DNA from: Opitutia bacterium
GTDB taxonomy: Bacteria; Verrucomicrobiota; Verrucomicrobiia; Opitutales; Seribacteraceae
Direction of reading: 5' to 3'
Assembly (NCBI GenBank): GCA_002721705.1
Contig: PBLJ01000026.1
Location: 28,264-89,015, forward strand
DNA: 60,752 nt
This document shows positions 25,092-33,826 of the stretch, piece by piece (position 1 is the first letter of the stretch; every line of letters begins with the position of its first letter). Position numbers and translations under genes: made by a program. The notes under the pieces are model-generated. The model searched no databases, was not told the origin of the DNA, and saw only the letters and a program-made list of their open reading frames with translations.

Positions 25092-27599
25092 ATGGACGAA
25101 CCGATGAATCATTTTACTCCGCGTGCCCAGCAAGTGTTGGCTTTGGCTCGTAAGGAGGCAGACAGCTTTCACCACAACTACGTTGGAACGGAGCATCTCC
25201 TGCTCGGCCTGATCAATCTTGGTCAAGGCGTAGCCGTCAACGTTCTGCAGAAAATGGGCCTTGATCTGGATACCGTCAGAGGAGCCGTGGAACAGCAAGT
25301 GGGGAGTGGACTGGATGCTAAGCATACTGGCAACGTCCCTTACACTCCACGGGTTAAGAAGGTCTTAGCCTTAGCTGGGAAGGAAGCGAAATCCCTCAAT
25401 CACAGTTACGTGGGCACCGAGCATATTTTGTTGGGCTTGCTCAGGGAAGGCGAAGGGGTTGCTGCTCGAGTGCTTAAATCCCTCGAGGTAGATATCGAAC
25501 GTTGCCGCGCCGAGATTCTCTCCGAATTGGATCCCAATTTCGCTGCGGAAGATGATGCGGAAAAATCTCTTGCAGGATCAGGTTCCGCTGAGGAACGCAA
25601 AGATCAAAAGACTCCTGCATTGAAAGCTTTTGGTCGAGACCTTACCGAAATTGCCAAGAATGGTGAGATGGATCCCATCATCGGTCGTGAGAACGAAATT
25701 CGTCGAGTTATCCAAATTCTTTGCCGCCGAACGAAGAACAACCCGGTTCTGATTGGTGAAGCAGGCGTTGGTAAAACTGCCATCGTGGAAGGGCTGGCCC
25801 AGCAAGTGTCATCTGGTTTCGTTCCGGAAATCCTAATGGACAAGAAGGTCATTACCCTCGACTTGGCTCTCATGGTTGCAGGTACGAAGTATCGTGGACA
25901 ATTTGAAGAACGCATCAAAGCGGTGATGGACGAGATTCGTAAATCGAAGAACGTCATCTTGTTCATAGACGAACTTCACACCATTGTTGGCGCAGGAGCG
26001 GCGGAAGGAGCCATGGACGCTTCCAATATCTTCAAACCGGCGCTCAGTCGTGGCGAGCTGCAATGTATTGGAGCCACAACTTTAGGTGAATACCGCAAGT
26101 ACGTGGAAAAGGACAGCGCTTTGGATCGTCGTTTTCAGTCGGTCAAGGTAGAAGCTCCTTCTGTCGATGAAACGATTCTCATTTTAGAGGGTATTCGACA
26201 TAAGTACGAAGACCATCACAACGTCGAGTTTTCTCAAAAAGCTCTTGTTGCGGCTGCTAAATTGTCGGATCGGTACGTCACTGGGCGTTTTTTGCCGGAC
26301 AAGGCGATCGACGCGCTTGACGAGGCCGGAGCCAGAGCTCGAATAGAGTCCCTGAAGCGCCCCCCTGAAATAGAAGGCTTGAGCGATCGCATCAAAGAAA
26401 TTTGCACGACCAAGGAGACTGCCATCAGCGAGCAGAATTTCGAGGAAGCCGCGAAGGCTCGTGACCAAGAAAAGAAGCTTCGAGCCGAACGTGACCAAAT
26501 TCTTGAGGATTGGAAGAAAAGTCGAGAAGAACAGCGAATCAAAGTCTGCGAAGAGGAAATGCAGCAAGTGGTTGCGGACTGGACGGGTATTCCTCTTCAG
26601 CGCATGGCTTCCAAGGAGCACAAGAAATTGTTGAACTTGGAGAAGGATTTGCAGAAGTTGGTAATTGGTCAGGACGATGCGACGGAAGCCGTGGCCAAGG
26701 CATTGAGACGTTCGCGAGCGGATCTCAAGGATCCCAAACGCCCTATTGGATCATTTATGTTTCTCGGGTCAACTGGAGTAGGCAAGACTCACCTTGCCAA
26801 GATTTTGGCCGAGAATATGTTCGGTGAACAAGATGCCCTCGTGCAGATCGACATGTCCGAGTACATGGAGAAGTTTTCCGTTTCCAGGTTAATAGGATCA
26901 CCTCCGGGTTACGTGGGATACGAAGAGGGTGGTCAGCTAACCGAGGCCATTCGTCGTAAACCATATGCCGTGATCCTGTTTGACGAGATCGAGAAGGCTC
27001 ATCCTGACGTCGCCCAGATTCTATTGCAGATACTAGAGGACGGGCGCTTGACCGACAGCCTCGGGCGCAAGGTCGATTTTCGCAACACAATCCTCATCAT
27101 GACTTCAAACGTCGGAGCCGAAATACTGCAGCGAAACGTTTCGATGGGCTTTACCGTTGCTGGCGAAACCGATGAAACCCGGATTCGTGACAAGATCATG
27201 GACGAGGCAAAGAAGGCTTTTAAGCCAGAGTTTCTTAATCGGTTGACGGAGATCGTGATGTTCCGAGCTCTTTCTAAGGACAGCATGAATGTCATCGTCA
27301 ACTTGGAATTGAACAAAATGAATGCTCGTTTGAAGGAGCAACGCATCAAGCTGAAAGTGACCGAAGAGGCCAAGGCATTTCTGGTGGAAAAGGGTTATGA
27401 TGAAAAGTTGGGAGCTCGTCCCTTGAGGCGAGCGGTGGAAAAATACCTCGAAGATACTTTAGCTGAATCACTCTTGTCGGGCGCCATCAAGAAAAGTAAA
27501 CCGATTAAAGTCTTGGTTTCCGAGGAAGAGGACACCCTGTGCTTCGAGCAAACCAAGCCCGAAAGCAAAGTTTCCTCTGCGGACAAGTCGGGTTCTTAG
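25092..27599 (+). CDS. clpC: ATP-dependent Clp unfoldase ClpC
   Basis: 835 residues of class-I Hsp100. Two N-terminal repeats start at about 5 and 80 ([11 protein letters not shown] and [11 protein letters not shown]). The first AAA domain has GEAGVGKTA and ILFIDELHT. The middle UVR/coiled region (about 420-460, [18 protein letters not shown]) marks ClpC rather than ClpA or ClpB and is where McsA-type adaptors act. The second AAA domain has GSTGVGKTH, and the C-terminal part is D2-small. It feeds substrates to ClpP, which is not in the window. The 33-bp gap from mcsB suggests co-transcription. Confidence 0.97.
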   Translation: MDEPMNHFTPRAQQVLALARKEADSFHHNYVGTEHLLLGLINLGQGVAVNVLQKMGLDLDTVRGAVEQQVGSGLDAKHTGNVPYTPRVKKVLALAGKEAKSLNHSYVGTEHILLGLLREGEGVAARVLKSLEVDIERCRAEILSELDPNFAAEDDAEKSLAGSGSAEERKDQKTPALKAFGRDLTEIAKNGEMDPIIGRENEIRRVIQILCRRTKNNPVLIGEAGVGKTAIVEGLAQQVSSGFVPEILMDKKVITLDLALMVAGTKYRGQFEERIKAVMDEIRKSKNVILFIDELHTIVGAGAAEGAMDASNIFKPALSRGELQCIGATTLGEYRKYVEKDSALDRRFQSVKVEAPSVDETILILEGIRHKYEDHHNVEFSQKALVAAAKLSDRYVTGRFLPDKAIDALDEAGARARIESLKRPPEIEGLSDRIKEICTTKETAISEQNFEEAAKARDQEKKLRAERDQILEDWKKSREEQRIKVCEEEMQQVVADWTGIPLQRMASKEHKKLLNLEKDLQKLVIGQDDATEAVAKALRRSRADLKDPKRPIGSFMFLGSTGVGKTHLAKILAENMFGEQDALVQIDMSEYMEKFSVSRLIGSPPGYVGYEEGGQLTEAIRRKPYAVILFDEIEKAHPDVAQILLQILEDGRLTDSLGRKVDFRNTILIMTSNVGAEILQRNVSMGFTVAGETDETRIRDKIMDEAKKAFKPEFLNRLTEIVMFRALSKDSMNVIVNLELNKMNARLKEQRIKLKVTEEAKAFLVEKGYDEKLGARPLRRAVEKYLEDTLAESLLSGAIKKSKPIKVLVSEEEDTLCFEQTKPESKVSSADKSGS

Positions 27600-27623
27600 T
27601 GCTCGAAACGTCTTTTTTATAAG

Positions 27624-28058
27624 ATGGAACGATCTTTGATTTTACTCAAGCCCGACTGTATGCGGGAAGGAAAAGCCGGTGAGGTGATCTCGCGTTTCGA
27701 ACAAGCGGGCTTTCAAATCATTGCCTGCAAGATGATCCCACTGGAAGACGCTGTATTGAAGGACCACTATGCTCATATCACTCATTTGCCTTTCTTTGGC
27801 GACATCGTGGACTTTATGAGTTCTCGTCCTGTTTTAGCGATGATCTTGGAAGGGGAAGGCGTCATCCAATCGGTGCGAGATTTGATTGGGCCAACCGACC
27901 CAGCCAATGCTGAAAAAGGTACCATTCGCGGTGATCTTGGCAGTAGCAGCATGCAGAACGTAGTGCATGCTTCCGACAGTCAGGATTCAGCGGCCATTGA
28001 AATTGGCCGATTTTTTGAACCGGAAGAGTTATTCGATCTTTCGGACTCTTCTAGCTAG
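27624..28058 (+). CDS. ndk: Nucleoside diphosphate kinase
   Basis: 144 residues, the standard length. It balances NTP pools by phosphate transfer through a histidine. The active histidine is in NVVHASDS near residue 115, with RGDLG upstream of it; LIKPD-type LLKPDCMREG is near the N-terminus. It starts 24 nt after clpC and may be on the same transcript. Its last 8 bases overlap the end of the convergent ispF gene. Confidence 0.97.
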   Translation: MERSLILLKPDCMREGKAGEVISRFEQAGFQIIACKMIPLEDAVLKDHYAHITHLPFFGDIVDFMSSRPVLAMILEGEGVIQSVRDLIGPTDPANAEKGTIRGDLGSSSMQNVVHASDSQDSAAIEIGRFFEPEELFDLSDSSS

Positions 28059-28545
28059 CGATTGTTGTCAACGAACAGATGGCGAAAACGGCGATCCCTT
28101 CGCCCTGACCAATGGCGCCGATACCCTCATTCGTCGTTGCCTTGATACCAATGCATGAAGGCTCGATTTTGAGCGTTTTGGCCAAAGCTTTTTTCATGCT
28201 GGTTGCATATGGGCCTATTTTAGGCAATTCAGCCACTATGGTCACGTCCACGTTGTTTACTTGGTATCCTGCGGAATGACATTCTTGGACTGCTTTTGCC
28301 AAGATTTGCAGTGAGTCGATACCCTTGATCTTCGGATCATGATCGGGGAACCATGATCCAATGTCGGGCAAACCAAGCGCTCCAAAGATCGAGTCAGCTA
28401 GCGCATGGGTCACGCAGTCGCCATCGGAATGAGCTTCCAGACCACGATCATGTGGAATGTCAACACCACCCAAGATCAAAGGACGTTTCGATCCGAAACG
28501 GTGAAGGTCGTAACCGTGACCTATTCGAAAAGCTGGATTCGTCAT
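28051..28545 (-). CDS. ispF: 2-C-methyl-D-erythritol 2,4-cyclodiphosphate synthase
   Basis: 164 residues. It cyclises the MEP-pathway diphosphate intermediate with loss of CMP. RIGHGYDLHRF carries the zinc ligands Asp and His, LEAHSDGDCVTHALADSI the third, and IGIKATTNEGIGAIGQGEGIAV is the C-terminal signature (given in two parts elsewhere). It overlaps the end of ispD by 4 nt and the convergent ndk by 8 nt. With ispD and pyrF it forms a minus-strand operon, and ispE is divergent 1.6 kb away. Confidence 0.97.
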   Translation of the reverse strand: MTNPAFRIGHGYDLHRFGSKRPLILGGVDIPHDRGLEAHSDGDCVTHALADSIFGALGLPDIGSWFPDHDPKIKGIDSLQILAKAVQECHSAGYQVNNVDVTIVAELPKIGPYATSMKKALAKTLKIEPSCIGIKATTNEGIGAIGQGEGIAVFAICSLTTIAS

Positions 28546-29246
28546 TTCCGGTAGCTGGATAACAGGTTTTCCACGAGTAGCAAATCGATCTCGGTCGTAA
28601 TCTTTGGGTTTGGATAACGAGCTTCCATTAATCGAATGGGATGCCCCAGCGCTTCCACGGCCGAAACGTCATCAGTGAGAGTCAAATTCTTTTCTTTGGC
28701 GTGAGCATGGGCCTTCTGAATTAAATCAAATTCAAAGGCTTGTGGAGTTTCCATTGCCCATAAACTTTCTCTATCAAGCGATCGCGTTACGAAGACGCCC
28801 TCTCTGTCCGTTGATTCGGAGCTTTTAACTGTGTCCTGCAAGCGTTTTGCCAACGCGATTGCAGGGTATTCGGAAAGAGCTTCATTTATGGATCGGAGCG
28901 TTTCGGCTCGAACGAGTGGACGAGCGCAATCGTGGATAAACACTGCTTTTGTCTCTGGGGGCAACGCTTGCAAACCTTTGCGAACGGAGTCGCTTCTTTG
29001 TTGCCCTCCTTCTGCCCAGATCACTGATGGCATGTTGTTCCTTGTTTCCACCTCGTGTCGAAGAGCCTTTAATTGATCGGCATCTCGGTGGACGACCACA
29101 ACTACTTCGGCAATGCCGCTGGAAGCGAAAGCATCGGCTGAACAAGCAAATACCGAACAGTCGCCAACTCGAGCCAATATCTTGTCCTTTACTTCGGATC
29201 CCATTCTGGAGCTTTGTCCTCCAGCTAATAGAACAACACCTGTCAT
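28542..29246 (-). CDS. ispD: MEP cytidylyltransferase IspD
   Basis: 234 residues. It couples CTP to 2-C-methylerythritol 4-phosphate. The Gly-rich N-terminus VVLLAGGQSSRMGSEVKDKI binds CTP, VFIHDCARPLV is the central catalytic region, and RSLDRESLWAMETPQAFE plus LTDDVSAVE follow. The gene overlaps pyrF upstream and ispF downstream by 4 nt each, so the three are translationally coupled. Assignment is from motifs in the expected order and from ispF linkage. Confidence 0.95.
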   Translation of the reverse strand: MTGVVLLAGGQSSRMGSEVKDKILARVGDCSVFACSADAFASSGIAEVVVVVHRDADQLKALRHEVETRNNMPSVIWAEGGQQRSDSVRKGLQALPPETKAVFIHDCARPLVRAETLRSINEALSEYPAIALAKRLQDTVKSSESTDREGVFVTRSLDRESLWAMETPQAFEFDLIQKAHAHAKEKNLTLTDDVSAVEALGHPIRLMEARYPNPKITTEIDLLLVENLLSSYRK

Positions 29247-29959
29247 GAGGCTTCCTCGGACAGTTCCATTAGAATTGACTGGAATGCTTTGCGGGAATCA
29301 GGCGATGATAAGATAGGTCGGCCAATGACTAAGAAATTGGCTCCCAATTGAGCGGCTGCGGCAGGTGACATGACTCGCTTTTGTTCATCTTGCGCGGCAT
29401 TGGATGGTCTGATGCCTGGTGTCACTAACGAGATTTCTGCCGGAAGAATACGGCGTAGCGGTTCGAGTTCCAAAGGGGAACACACTATGCCATCCACACC
29501 CGAAAGAGTGGCCATGCCGGCGAGTCTCTGCACTTGAGTCTCCGCCGAATCCGCGATCCCAATTTCTTTCAGCGCAGCATCATCCAGAGAGGTCAGTACC
29601 GTTACCCCGAGTAGTTTGGTTTGAGGTAAGTGTTCGCCTGCTGCCGCGACTGCCGCTCGTATGCATTCAGAGCCGGCGCATGAATGCATAGTAAGCATTC
29701 CAATCGGCATGCCCGCCAAGCTCTCGATGGCTTTGGCCACTGTGTTTGGAATGTCGTGAAGCTTGAGGTCGAGAAAGACTTTATAACCGCCATCGGCTAG
29801 CTCCCGAATAAAATCTGGCCCATCACGCAAATAAGTTTGCAATCCGATTTTGATCCATCGCAAGTCCTCCCCCACGTCGGAGAGGATGTCCTTTGCCTTG
29901 AGACGACTTTCGACGTCGAGAGCTAGGATGATTTCCGTTTTTCTTTGGTCGGTATTCAT
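29243..29959 (-). CDS. pyrF: Orotidine 5'-phosphate decarboxylase
   Basis: 238 residues from the ATG at 29959; reading further to 30103 adds 48 residues without family similarity and enters the ispE start. An AAGGAGG lies 24 nt upstream, farther than usual. It makes UMP, the last step of pyrimidine synthesis. ILALDVESRLKA, KIGLQTYLRDG, VFLDLKLHDIPNTV (catalytic D-x-K-x-x-D region) and TPGIRPSNAAQDEQKRV are seen in order. The pyrimidine gene is coupled to ispD by a 4-nt overlap; MEP synthesis needs CTP, but the linkage may be fortuitous. Confidence 0.95.
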   Translation of the reverse strand: MNTDQRKTEIILALDVESRLKAKDILSDVGEDLRWIKIGLQTYLRDGPDFIRELADGGYKVFLDLKLHDIPNTVAKAIESLAGMPIGMLTMHSCAGSECIRAAVAAAGEHLPQTKLLGVTVLTSLDDAALKEIGIADSAETQVQRLAGMATLSGVDGIVCSPLELEPLRRILPAEISLVTPGIRPSNAAQDEQKRVMSPAAAAQLGANFLVIGRPILSSPDSRKAFQSILMELSEEAS

Positions 29960-30102
29960 TGGCAACGGATTTTGAGGTATGCCCTCCTTGAGGCGAACCT
30001 TTTTCGGGGAAAGGTTTGCAACACATTTATCAATGACGTTTTCAATGGTTTGCCAAACAGCTCCTTTTCTTCTGTTCTTGAATGCCTCGGTCGTCTTTTT
30101 CA

Positions 30103-30984
30103 ATGGATAAAGAAACCATTTTTTCTCCTGCCAAGATCAATCTGTTTCTTGCCGTAACAGGTCGGCGAAACGATGGTTATCACAACTTGATTTCATGGGT
30201 GGCTCCGGTTGATTTTGGAGATCAACTCGAATTAGCCAGAACGGAAGACGGTAAGATTGTCCTGACTTGCGACTGTTCGCTCATTCCAACGGATGAACGT
30301 AACGTTATAGTGCGGGCCCTTTTGCTTTTTCAGGAAACAACAGGTATTCAAACTGGATGGCGAGTTCACTTGCGCAAGCGTATTCCCGTTGGTGGAGGAT
30401 TAGGCGGCGGTAGTTCCAACGCAACAAAGGTCATCCTCGCCGCAAACCGTTTGCTTGGGTTTCCTTTGACCGGAGACGAGCTCGCAATTTTAGTTTCCCG
30501 TATTGGGTCCGACTGCCCTGCCTTTCTGCATCAGGCTTCTTGTGTGATCAGAGGGCGAGGAGATGTCGTCGAACAGGTGTCGCCATCGGTTTGTCAGTTC
30601 TACAAGGGGCGAAAGATAGCTTTGTTTTGGCCTATCTTTCCTATCTCCACACCTTGGGCTTTCTCTTGCTTTGATGAAAGTGTGAATGGATTTTCTTCAA
30701 TATCCCGATCGGAGGAGAATTTACGAGAATTGTTGACAGCGAGGGGATCGTTGGATGGCCCTTTCCAAAATGACTTCGAGCCTGTGCTGGGTTTGAAATA
30801 TCCTACTATAGTGACACTGTTGAATGCCTTGCGAAAACTCGATGGAGTAAGTTGTTCCGTCAGTGGCAGCGGTTCATCCTGTTTTGCCTTCGCGGAAGAT
30901 GAATCTTCTTTCCTGACAGTAGAATCCCTTGTTCGTTCCGCTTGGGGGGCAGAAGCAGGGTTTACTCTTGCGAAACTACTTTAG
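30103..30984 (+). CDS. ispE: 4-diphosphocytidyl-2-C-methylerythritol kinase
   Basis: 293 residues from ATG 30103 (MDKETIFSPAKINLFL); an ATG at 30082 would add 7 residues. Neither has a clear ribosome site. A GHMP kinase that phosphorylates the CDP-methylerythritol intermediate. SPAKINLFLAV is motif 1, RIPVGGGLGGGSSNATKV is the ATP loop, and SVSGSGSSCFAF is motif 3. It is divergent from pyrF-ispD-ispF, so three consecutive MEP steps lie within 3 kb. Confidence 0.96.
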   Translation: MDKETIFSPAKINLFLAVTGRRNDGYHNLISWVAPVDFGDQLELARTEDGKIVLTCDCSLIPTDERNVIVRALLLFQETTGIQTGWRVHLRKRIPVGGGLGGGSSNATKVILAANRLLGFPLTGDELAILVSRIGSDCPAFLHQASCVIRGRGDVVEQVSPSVCQFYKGRKIALFWPIFPISTPWAFSCFDESVNGFSSISRSEENLRELLTARGSLDGPFQNDFEPVLGLKYPTIVTLLNALRKLDGVSCSVSGSGSSCFAFAEDESSFLTVESLVRSAWGAEAGFTLAKLL

Positions 30985-31055
30985 GAACTCGTTTTCTTTC
31001 GCGTTCGATGTCACCATGTGCTTGAATCTGACTTCCCATTGCTTCTTCTGACCCC

Positions 31056-32825
31056 ATGACTGAACAAGGCAAGAATCTCGCCCAAGAGGTACTTTTTCAG
31101 GGCATTCCGGCTTCCGCCGGGGTAGCTCATGGTCGTGTGTTCAAGTTCTCTCATGGGGAATTGAAAATTCCGAAATATTCGGTTTCCGATGATGCAGTGG
31201 ATGATGAGCTTCAACGATTCGAAGAATCTTTGTTGGTTACTCGTGAGCAGATCGGCGAGATACGTAACGAAGTGGCGGAGAATTTAGGTTCTGAAGAAGC
31301 GCGAATTTTCGATGCCCATATCCTAGTCCTCGAGGATCAGGCGTTCATCGACGACATCGTTTCGGAAGTCAGGACATCCGGAGACAACGTGGAGCTTTGT
31401 CTTCATCGTGTTTCCGTGAGGTATTTGGAAATCTTCTCCAATCTCGAGGATGAATATCTGAAGGACCGAGCTACGGATATCCAAGACGTCACTAGACGAA
31501 TGCTTCGTAATTTGCTTGGTTTGACTGGTTCTGGAACCGCCTTCTTTGAAGAAGCTCGAATTTTGGTTTCCGATGAACTCACTCCTTCGGATGCAGCCGC
31601 TTTGGATGCTGATAAAGTGCTTGGCATCGCAACGGATTTCGGAGGTCGTACCAGCCACGCCGTTATCATGGCGAGAGCGAATGGCATTCCTGCGGTGGTT
31701 GGCTTGGGTAGCTTCAGCGATGAGTTGGAGGATGGGGATGAACTGCTCTTGGATGGATATGATGGCACTGCCATAGCCAACCCCTCCGAGGCAACGCTCT
31801 ACCGATTCGGTAAGATCAAGAAACGTCGGGAGGAGTTTGCCGAGAGTCTTGAAGCATTGCCCCACCGCCCTGCGGTCACTCCCGATGGCAAGACTGTTCA
31901 GGTCTATGCCAACGTAGAAAGCGTGGAAGAGATCGAGAAGGCCATTCAGGCAGGAGCCGAAGGTGTGGGTCTTTTCCGGTCGGAGGCTGTTTTTCTGAAG
32001 AAAAACGCTTTCCCGTGTGAAAAGGAGCAATTCGAAGAATACCGTAAGATTGTTGAAGCAATGGGATCTCGCCCCATTACTATCCGAACCTTGGACATCG
32101 GGGGCGACAAAGTTTTGCCAACGGCTGCGAAGACTCGAGAAGAGAATCCATTCATGGGTTTGCGAGCTATCCGTTACTGCCTTCGCAACGAAGAAATTTT
32201 CCGGTCACAATTGAAGGCGATTCTTCGCGCCAGCAATTTTGGCAAGGTGCGTCTGCTGTATCCCATGATCACCGGACTTGGTGAATTATTGCGAGCAAAT
32301 GAGATTTTGGCCGATTGTAAGGCTGAGCTTGATAAGGAAGATGCCCAATATGATCACGATTTGGAAGTGGGTGTCATGATAGAGACCCCCAGCGCTGCCT
32401 CGATTTGCGAGTTGTTTGCTGAACATTGTTCTTTCTTCAGCATCGGAACCAATGATTTAGTTCAATATATGTTGGCGGTAGACAGGATAAACAACGACGT
32501 TGCCTATCTGTACGAACCTTGTCACCCCGCTGTGCTGCGTGCCATGCGGCGCATTTTTGACGTAGGCAAGGAAAAGGGAATTCCCGTAGGCGTCTGTGGA
32601 GAGATCGCTGCGGACCCTAATTTCCTTCCTGTTCTGCTAGGCATGGGAGTCGATGAACTTAGTGTTGCTCCGCCTTTGATTCCTGAACTCAAGTACGTTT
32701 TCAACCAGATAACTTTCAAGGAGTCGGCAACCTTGGTGGAAGAGATTTTGAACTGTTGGCGCAGTCAGGAGATTCTGCAATGCCTGAAGGACTTTTCGGT
32801 TGCCAGGTTGTCTGGCCAAGACTGA
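31056..32825 (+). CDS. ptsI: PTS enzyme I (PEP-protein phosphotransferase)
   Basis: 589 residues, full length. It takes phosphate from phosphoenolpyruvate and passes it to HPr. GIPASAGVAHGRVF is the start of the HPr-binding domain; the phosphorylated histidine is in GGRTSHAVIMAR near residue 200; LFRSEAVF and the C-terminal PVGVCGEIAADP hold the PEP-site residues including the conserved Cys. HPr is encoded 6.2 kb downstream rather than next to it. No EIIA, EIIB or EIIC gene is in the window. The convergent neighbour ends 5 bp beyond its stop. Confidence 0.95.
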   Translation: MTEQGKNLAQEVLFQGIPASAGVAHGRVFKFSHGELKIPKYSVSDDAVDDELQRFEESLLVTREQIGEIRNEVAENLGSEEARIFDAHILVLEDQAFIDDIVSEVRTSGDNVELCLHRVSVRYLEIFSNLEDEYLKDRATDIQDVTRRMLRNLLGLTGSGTAFFEEARILVSDELTPSDAAALDADKVLGIATDFGGRTSHAVIMARANGIPAVVGLGSFSDELEDGDELLLDGYDGTAIANPSEATLYRFGKIKKRREEFAESLEALPHRPAVTPDGKTVQVYANVESVEEIEKAIQAGAEGVGLFRSEAVFLKKNAFPCEKEQFEEYRKIVEAMGSRPITIRTLDIGGDKVLPTAAKTREENPFMGLRAIRYCLRNEEIFRSQLKAILRASNFGKVRLLYPMITGLGELLRANEILADCKAELDKEDAQYDHDLEVGVMIETPSAASICELFAEHCSFFSIGTNDLVQYMLAVDRINNDVAYLYEPCHPAVLRAMRRIFDVGKEKGIPVGVCGEIAADPNFLPVLLGMGVDELSVAPPLIPELKYVFNQITFKESATLVEEILNCWRSQEILQCLKDFSVARLSGQD

Positions 32826-32830
32826 CTAGA

Positions 32831-33760
32831 CTAGGCTTTTTCCGCCGCAGCCAGCAGCGTTTCGAAACCAGGCTCCTTTACTTCTCTGGAAACCACGTTC
32901 ACGGAGATTGCCTTGAATCCGGCATCACGGATTATGCGATATAGATCATTTTCGGAGAAACCAAGCCAGCGATCAGCATACAATTCACGAGCCTTTTCGA
33001 AACCATGTTCCTTCAAGTCCAAAACGAGGAGATTGCCCTTTGGCTTCAGGATTCTATAAGCTTCGCCCATGGCTTCCTCGGGACGTTGAGCATGGTGCAA
33101 CGATTGGCACATTAACGCCAAGTCCACACTGTTGTTGGGCAAGGGAACCTTTCCGATGTCTCCGTATTTGTAGGTCAAATTGGACAGGCCGTTTTTCTTT
33201 GCCAGTTTTTTCCCTACTTCCACCATTCTTTTCGAGTTGTCTATGCAAAACACTTTCTTGGCGCGAGGCGCCAGCAATTGGGCAACCATGCCTTCTCCCG
33301 CTCCCAAGTCGGCGATGACAATCGGAGGCGCGAGTTTAAGCAAGAGGTGGCCGAGGGCTTCCCAGGACCTTCCCGGGCAGTAATTCTTTCCCAAGCGACC
33401 AGCCACCGCGTTGAAATAACGTTCCGTGGCTCGTTTGCGTTTGTCCAGAACTCGTTTTAAGCCAATCAAGTCTTTCTTGGTCTCGGGTCTGTTGACGAGG
33501 GTGGCGAGTGCTGCTTTGACCAATCGTTCCTGATCCTCCGAACCTACGTTGCGCCGGTAATAGGTTTTTTTGCCTTCCTTGCGAACGAGGACAAGGGTGC
33601 CTTTGCGCAGGGTGGATAGATGGGTGGAAATTCGCGATTGCCCCATGACCAAAATCTCCTGCATTTCCGCAACGGAAAATTCATCCTGTTCCAGAAGGTT
33701 GATGATACGCAGACGAGTAGAGTCCGCTAGCGTCTTGAGTATATCCCAAGGTTCCGGCAT
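32831..33760 (-). CDS. ArsR-type regulator fused to SAM methyltransferase
   Basis: 309 residues. Residues 1-90 are an ArsR winged helix (ILKTLADSTRLRIINLLEQ, recognition region GQSRISTHLSTLR). No CxC or other metal site stands out in the DNA-reading helix. Residues about 145-290 are a class I methyltransferase: VIADLGAGEGMVAQLL binds SAM, DLALMCQSLHHAQRPEEAM and ILKPKGNLLVLDLKEHG follow. The fusion is continuous with no frameshift sign. Such fusions are known and often linked to SAM-cycle genes; here no SAM-cycle gene adjoins it. It may sense SAM or S-adenosylhomocysteine. Target genes are unknown. Confidence 0.9.
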   Translation of the reverse strand: MPEPWDILKTLADSTRLRIINLLEQDEFSVAEMQEILVMGQSRISTHLSTLRKGTLVLVRKEGKKTYYRRNVGSEDQERLVKAALATLVNRPETKKDLIGLKRVLDKRKRATERYFNAVAGRLGKNYCPGRSWEALGHLLLKLAPPIVIADLGAGEGMVAQLLAPRAKKVFCIDNSKRMVEVGKKLAKKNGLSNLTYKYGDIGKVPLPNNSVDLALMCQSLHHAQRPEEAMGEAYRILKPKGNLLVLDLKEHGFEKARELYADRWLGFSENDLYRIIRDAGFKAISVNVVSREVKEPGFETLLAAAEKA

Positions 33761-33826
33761 AGCGGCTTTTCAGTCAAAGGGGGGTGGTTCCAGTTTTGTT
33801 CCGAACCACTCAATCATCGAAATGCC

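Noticed and set aside
29960..30103. 48-residue N-terminal extension of pyrF
   Set aside because: It has no family similarity and covers the divergent ispE start; the canonical N-terminus begins at 29959.
32831..33760. ArsR and methyltransferase as two genes joined by a frameshift
   Set aside because: The frame is continuous, with an ordinary linker and no slippery site; fusions of this type are known.
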